Program-made: the position numbers and the translations under genes
Shown: in pieces, positions 5,828 to 6,973 of the stretch
Position numbering within the stretch: position 1 is the stretch's first letter
Layout: every line of letters begins with the position of its first letter
Source: an uncultured Lachnospiraceae bacterium
Lineage (GTDB): Bacteria > Bacillota > Clostridia > Lachnospirales > Lachnospiraceae
Direction of reading: 5' to 3'
Assembly (NCBI GenBank): GCA_934394615.1
Contig: CAKRRJ010000102.1
Coordinates: forward strand, 1 to 6,973
DNA: 6,973 nucleotides
The notes under the pieces: model-generated
What the model was told of the DNA's origin: nothing
Database searches by the model: none
What the model saw: the letters and a program-made list of their open reading frames with translations, nothing else

Positions 5828-6973
5828 TTACGCGGCGTGGAACCCGCCTTTCTTTCGGTTGCTTGCTGCCTCAAACTCCCTCAGTTTTGCCAGGGCCTCC
5901 GCACTTAAGTTGGTCGGCACTTCGATCTGGACAGTCACATAAAGATCACCGAAGGTCTTCGGATCCCGCATGCTGGCTACACCTTTGCCTTTCAGGCGGA
6001 TCTTGGAGCCGGACTGGGTACCCGGTTTGATACGGCAGGATACCCGGCCATTTAAGGTCTGGATGATGGCTTCGCCACCCAGCACTGCTGTGGTGAACGG
6101 AATGTTTGTGGTGGTGTAGACATCCGCGCCTTTTCTGGTGAAGCCAGGCTTCTCCGCAATATGAATGCAGATCAGCAGGTCACCGGCCGGCGCGCCGTTT
6201 ACGCCTGCGCCGCCCTTGCCCTGCAGGCGCAGGCTCTTGCCGTCCTCCATGCCCGCCGGGATGTGGAGCTGCAGAGTCTGCTTCCGTCCCTCGGAACCGG
6301 TCAGCGTGATCATCTTGTCACAGCCGAAAGCGGCCTCATCGAAGGTCACGGTCAGATCGGAAGTGATGTCACGGCCACGGCTCTGGTAACTGCCGCCGGA
6401 AGTGAATCCATCGAAGCCACTGCCGCCAAAGCCACTGTGGAAGCTGCTGCCCTGATAGCCGCTGCCATCAAAGCCATTGCTGCTGAAACCACTACTGCCA
6501 AAACCGCCATGGAATCCACCGCCCTGAGAACTGCTGCCATAGGCACTGCCCCGGGTACCGGATGTTCTCCGCTTTCCGCCATGTCCGCCAAACATACCTC
6601 CGAACATGCCGCCCAGAATGTCATCCATATCTTCCGGATTTCCCTCAAAGTGAAACTCCTGGTATCCGCTGTTCGGATCACCGGAGTAACTGTGGAAACC
6701 TCCGGTTCCATGGCCAAATCCACCGGTTCCGCTGCCGAAACCACCGTGGAAGCCACCGAAGCCGCCAAAGCTGCCATATCCTCCGGCTGCTGCCTTCGGA
6801 TCAAAACCGGCTTCAAATGCTGCCGCGCCAAACTGGTCGTACAGTTTCTTCTTCTCCGGATCACTCAATACATCATAGGCTTCATTTATCTCTTTAAACC
6901 GCTCTGCTGCCACGGTATCGTTCGGATTGCTGTCCGGATGATACTTTTTGGCAAGTTTACGGTATGCTTTTTT
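5828..6973 (-). CDS. Type II DnaJ/Hsp40 co-chaperone (CbpA-like), 5' end outside window
   Basis: The open frame runs from the right edge to a TAA at 5828-5830, giving 381 visible residues. It begins inside the J domain: [20 protein letters not shown] carries the HPD triad (12-14) that stimulates DnaK ATPase, followed by [25 protein letters not shown]. About 20-25 N-terminal residues are missing. Residues 61-200 are a Gly/Phe/Ser-rich linker with about 50 Gly and 18 Phe, including an acidic [16 protein letters not shown] segment. The client-binding C-terminal domains follow: CTD I from about 203 ([12 protein letters not shown] ... GDLLICI) and CTD II from about 275 ([20 protein letters not shown] ... 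GDLYVTVQI). There are no CxxCxGxG repeats, so this is a type II protein like CbpA or DNAJB, not the canonical zinc-finger DnaJ. The GTG at 6913 is an internal valine, not the start. The linker is unusually long for the class. The gene converges on the hybrid kinase gene. Confidence 0.93.
   Translation of the reverse strand, partial: KKAYRKLAKKYHPDSNPNDTVAAERFKEINEAYDVLSDPEKKKLYDQFGAAAFEAGFDPKAAAGGYGSFGGFGGFHGGFGSGTGGFGHGTGGFHSYSGDPNSGYQEFHFEGNPEDMDDILGGMFGGMFGGHGGKRRTSGTRGSAYGSSSQGGGFHGGFGSSGFSSNGFDGSGYQGSSFHSGFGGSGFDGFTSGGSYQSRGRDITSDLTVTFDEAAFGCDKMITLTGSEGRKQTLQLHIPAGMEDGKSLRLQGKGGAGVNGAPAGDLLICIHIAEKPGFTRKGADVYTTTNIPFTTAVLGGEAIIQTLNGRVSCRIKPGTQSGSKIRLKGKGVASMRDPKTFGDLYVTVQIEVPTNLSAEALAKLREFEAASNRKKGGFHAA
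6374..6793 (-). repeat. Low-complexity coding repeat (Gly/Phe/Ser linker of the DnaJ-like protein)
   Basis: This stretch encodes linker residues 61-200 and is built from irregular repeats of GGN-rich codons interspersed with TTC/TTT. On the plus strand it shows as recurring units such as ccgccaaagcc, ccaaaaccgcc and ccactg. There are two blocks: a first [22 protein letters not shown] block, and a second [20 protein letters not shown] block after the [13 protein letters not shown] segment. The repeats are imperfect and fully in frame. Such DNA is prone to slippage length change, but only one sequence is available here. Confidence 0.6.

Noticed and set aside
6352..6864. A 170-codon alternative frame on the minus strand within the DnaJ-like gene
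   Set aside because: Its Ala/Val/Met-rich low-complexity product is simply the glycine-repeat codons of the linker read out of frame.
6911..6913. GTG at 6911-6913 as the start of the DnaJ-like protein
   Set aside because: The frame continues upstream through the conserved KKYHPD motif of the J domain to the window edge, so this is an internal valine codon.
1..6973. A hidden mobile element, CRISPR array, defence system or non-coding RNA locus
   Set aside because: Nearly all of the window is occupied by recognisable genes. No direct-repeat arrays, terminal inverted repeats, target-site duplications, integrase or tRNA-like folds were seen, and all gaps are under 220 bp.

Overview
The window reads as ordinary chromosomal housekeeping DNA from a Gram-positive anaerobe of the Clostridia, most likely Lachnospiraceae. 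This is inferred from strong GGAGG-type ribosome binding sites, the type III pantothenate kinase (CoaX), the moderate GC content, and the style of the soluble PAS hybrid kinase. No mobile element, CRISPR array, tRNA, rRNA or phage gene was seen.

Layout, left to right. (1) At 1-76, minus strand, is the first part of a GatB/YqeY-family gene that runs off the left edge. (2) A 92-bp gap (77-168) holds a strong GC-rich hairpin. (3) prfC (169-1761, minus) encodes peptide chain release factor 3 and starts at TTG. It has its own extended -10 promoter and a leader of about 90 nt containing two dyads. (4) coaBC (1916-3109, minus) encodes the bifunctional CoA-biosynthesis flavoprotein. (5) The 212-bp divergent control region at 3110-3321 has extended -10 promoters facing both ways. 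(6) coaX (3322-4089, plus) encodes type III pantothenate kinase. (7) A soluble PAS/HisKA/HATPase/receiver hybrid kinase (4123-5748, plus) lies only 33 bp after coaX. (8) A bidirectional terminator (5765-5817) separates it from (9) a convergent type II (zinc-finger-less) DnaJ co-chaperone gene (5828-6973, minus), whose first codons lie beyond the right edge.

How the genes work together. CoaX makes 4'-phosphopantothenate. CoaBC then adds cysteine and decarboxylates the product to 4'-phosphopantetheine. The divergent pair therefore covers the first three steps from pantothenate towards CoA and could be co-regulated from one intergenic region. The hybrid kinase is probably co-transcribed with coaX, but nothing in its sequence says what it senses or regulates. 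prfC (translation termination) and the DnaJ gene (Hsp70 co-chaperone) are separate housekeeping units.

No clearly new system was found. The points most worth a second look are the very long Gly/Phe/Ser linker of the DnaJ protein, the coaX-hybrid kinase pairing, the divergent CoA promoter region, the GSDM variant motif in CoaX, and the hairpin between prfC and the yqeY-like gene, whose U-tract lies on the strand opposite the genes.
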